NCBI GenBank assembly: GCA_028288645.1
Contig: JAQBNJ010000255.1
Span: forward strand, 1 to 6,333
DNA length: 6,333 nucleotides
Direction of reading: 5' to 3'
From: Sediminibacterium sp.
GTDB lineage: Bacteria; Bacteroidota; Bacteroidia; Chitinophagales; Chitinophagaceae
Made by a program: the position numbers and the translations under genes
Shown here: positions 4,491 to 6,333 of the stretch, piece after piece
How positions within the stretch are numbered: the first letter of the stretch is position 1
How the letters are laid out: each line of letters starts with the position of its first letter
Notes under the pieces: model-generated
Database searches by the model: none
What the model was told of the DNA's origin: nothing
What the model saw: only the letters and a program-made list of their open reading frames with translations

Positions 4491-6333
4491 ATGAAAAAAT
4501 TTTTTACCCTCAGTATTTTTTATTCATTTTTCTCCATAGCCGCAATGGCACAAACCACCGCTAAAGTAACCGGTTCGGTAAAAGATGAACAAGGCAAAGG
4601 ACTTCAATCTGCAACAGTTTCATTGTTGCGCGCCAAAGATTCTTCTCTTGCAAAACTGGCGGTATCAGACCAGGAAGGACAGTATGAACTGGTGAATGTA
4701 AAACCCGGAAAATATTTTGTGTCCATCGCATTGGTTGGTTATGCTAAAACAGGATCCGCCGCTTTTGATCTTGGTGCAACGGATGTTTCCGTTCCGGCAT
4801 TTGCACTTAAACAGGCAACAAGGGAAATGAATGAAGTAGTGGTGCAAACCAAAAAACCATTTATCGAAACAAAGTTAGACAAGACCATCGTGAATGTAGA
4901 GGCTTCACCATCAAGTGCCGGAGCTTCTGCTATGGACATACTGGAAAAATCGCCGGGCATCAGCGTGGCCAGTGATGGTTCTATCAGCCTTCGCGGAAAA
5001 GCAGGGGTGATCGTTATGCTGGATGGAAAACCAACCTATATGTCCTCTGCAGATCTTGCAAATCTCTTAAAGAATATGCCTGCGTCTTCACTTGACCAGG
5101 TAGAGATCATGACCAACCCTTCTGCACGTTATGATGCTTCGGGTAATTCGGGCATCATCAATATCAAAACAAAAAAAGGGAAGAACAACGGGTTTAACGG
5201 AAGCTTTACATTGGGTGCAAGCGCCGGTATTTTTCAGCCGAAGGATGCGATGTACCTGACGCCCAAATCACAAAACAGTTTTAATTTCAACTACCGCGAG
5301 AACAAGATCAATTTCTTTGGAAGCTACAACCCCAACTTTTTCCGTGGCAGGGGCCAGCTTGGTATCGACAGGAATTTTTATACCAATACGGGAGCATACG
5401 ATGGCTCCTCTTCCCTGCTCACCAATTTTAAATTCGGCAATTTTAACCAGACGTTGAAACTCGGGCTGGATTATCAACCTAATAAAAAGAATGTATTCGG
5501 TGTGGTGGTAAGTGGTTTTGCTTTTGAAGGGCATCCTACACCGGTAACGACAACGACCTTGAGAGATAAGAATGGGTCGGTACTTTCTAATCTTGAATCT
5601 CTCACAGAAAATAAATCGCATTTCAAAAATTTTACCGGCAACCTTAACTGGAAACATACATTCGATTCAACCGGCAAGGAACTCACTGCCGACCTGGATT
5701 ATGTTGCCTATAACAATACATCAGATGTATTGCTTACCACTAATGTGTACAGCGGATCCGGTGCACCGGTAGGAAGTGCTTTTTACCTCAGGGGCCATAT
5801 CCCATCACTGATCAATATCTGGTCATTCAAATCAGACTATACGCAGCCTTTGAAAAACGGAAGGCTTGAAGCGGGTATCAAAAGCAGTATGGTGGGTAAC
5901 GATAACCAGGTAGATTATGCAAGGCAACTCTCCGATAAATCGTGGGCGCCTGATGCCCGTTCCAATCATTTTATTTATGATGAGAATATCAATGCGGCAT
6001 ATATTAACGTGAATAAACAATATAAAAAATGGAGTATACAAACAGGGCTTCGTTTGGAGAATACGATAGCGAAAGGAAGACAGGTGTTGAATGATTCAAC
6101 CTTTAAAAGAAATTTCACCAACCTGTTCCCGAGTTTGTTTGTAAGTTATGAGTTCAATAAAAATAATCAGCTGACAGTTTCTTACAGCAGGAGGATCACA
6201 CGTCCGAATTACCAGGATCTGAATCCATTTACGTATTTCCTGGATTCATTAACCTACAGGGTTGGTAACCCTTATCTCCTGCCGCAGTTCACGCACAATA
6301 TTGAATTGAGTTATGCATTGAAATCGAAATTTA
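4491..6333 (+). CDS. TonB-dependent-receptor-like outer membrane beta-barrel protein, N-terminal 614 codons (runs off right edge)
   Basis: The frame is open from ATG 4491 to the right edge. The signal peptide MKKFFTLSIFYSFFSIAAMA is probably cleaved before Q21. Residues about 24-107 form a carboxypeptidase-regulatory-like beta-sandwich (VTGSVKDEQGKGLQSATVSL, DQEGQYELVNVKPGKYFVSI, GY). A linker, EMNEVVVQTKKPFIETKLDK (112-131), resembles the EVVV segment ahead of plug domains. The plug follows from about 148: MDILEKSPGISVASDGSISL, RGKAGVIVMLDGKP, LDQVEIMTNPSARYDASGNS, GIINIKTKK. After that come repeated amphipathic barrel strands, including RRITRPNYQDLNPFTYFLDS and VGNPYLLPQFTHNIELSYAL. This order matches the Bacteroidota outer-membrane beta-barrel family with a TonB-receptor-like fold, usually near 800 residues, so roughly the last 180-200 are likely missing. 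The substrate cannot be told from the sequence. No SusD-like partner is visible in the window. The start lies only 38 bases from the divergent broken gene. Confidence 0.92.
   Translation, partial: MKKFFTLSIFYSFFSIAAMAQTTAKVTGSVKDEQGKGLQSATVSLLRAKDSSLAKLAVSDQEGQYELVNVKPGKYFVSIALVGYAKTGSAAFDLGATDVSVPAFALKQATREMNEVVVQTKKPFIETKLDKTIVNVEASPSSAGASAMDILEKSPGISVASDGSISLRGKAGVIVMLDGKPTYMSSADLANLLKNMPASSLDQVEIMTNPSARYDASGNSGIINIKTKKGKNNGFNGSFTLGASAGIFQPKDAMYLTPKSQNSFNFNYRENKINFFGSYNPNFFRGRGQLGIDRNFYTNTGAYDGSSSLLTNFKFGNFNQTLKLGLDYQPNKKNVFGVVVSGFAFEGHPTPVTTTTLRDKNGSVLSNLESLTENKSHFKNFTGNLNWKHTFDSTGKELTADLDYVAYNNTSDVLLTTNVYSGSGAPVGSAFYLRGHIPSLINIWSFKSDYTQPLKNGRLEAGIKSSMVGNDNQVDYARQLSDKSWAPDARSNHFIYDENINAAYINVNKQYKKWSIQTGLRLENTIAKGRQVLNDSTFKRNFTNLFPSLFVSYEFNKNNQLTVSYSRRITRPNYQDLNPFTYFLDSLTYRVGNPYLLPQFTHNIELSYALKSKF

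Noticed and set aside
5268..5657. A 129-codon minus-strand open frame within the receptor
   Set aside because: It lies fully antisense to the barrel region of a clear outer-membrane receptor and shows no recognisable protein features.

Overview
The window looks like a chromosomal stretch from a member of the Bacteroidota, most likely the Chitinophagaceae or a close relative. Four things suggest this: an outer-membrane beta-barrel protein of a kind I associate with that family, a gliding-motility/type IX secretion (T9SS) type B C-terminal sorting domain, a carboxypeptidase-regulatory-like + plug + barrel receptor, and gene starts that lack Shine-Dalgarno sequences, one of which is preceded by a Bacteroidota-type -7 box (TAnnTTTG). 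The family-level placement is inference; the phylum is well supported.

Layout from left to right. (1) 1-475, minus strand: the N-terminal 158 residues of a secreted outer-membrane beta-barrel protein that runs off the left edge. (2) 476-724: divergent intergenic region with a good -7 box for the leftward gene and a long, nearly perfect palindrome at 571-632. (3) 725-1993, plus: a complete DEAD-box RNA helicase of the RhlE-like type with a TTG start and a Gly/Arg/His-rich tail. (4) 1994-2420: a repeat-rich intergenic region with a small hairpin (2056-2078), a 41-base-arm imperfect inverted repeat (2129-2252) and a short CTATGTGG tandem array (2288-2322). (5) 2421-4100, plus: a secreted, modular, Ig-like-repeat protein ending in a T9SS type B sorting domain. 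(6) 4114-4452, minus: a probable broken small membrane-protein gene with an in-frame TAA in the middle, convergent with the T9SS cargo. (7) 4491-6333, plus: the first 614 codons of an outer-membrane TonB-dependent-receptor-like beta-barrel protein, cut off by the right edge.

The genes do not form an obvious operon. Orientations alternate, and the plus-strand genes are separated by several hundred bases. The common theme is the cell envelope: two outer-membrane barrels and one surface or secreted T9SS cargo. The helicase is a housekeeping RNA-remodelling enzyme with no visible link to its neighbours.

I found no CRISPR array, tRNA, rRNA, transposase or phage gene, and no clear new multi-gene system. 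The least expected content is (a) three intergenic elements that share a (C)TnTGTGG...AAA theme, two of them large inverted repeats and one a tandem array, and (b) the nonsense-interrupted minus-strand gene at 4114-4452, whose two halves are each too short to stand out alone but are in the same frame and both look like protein.
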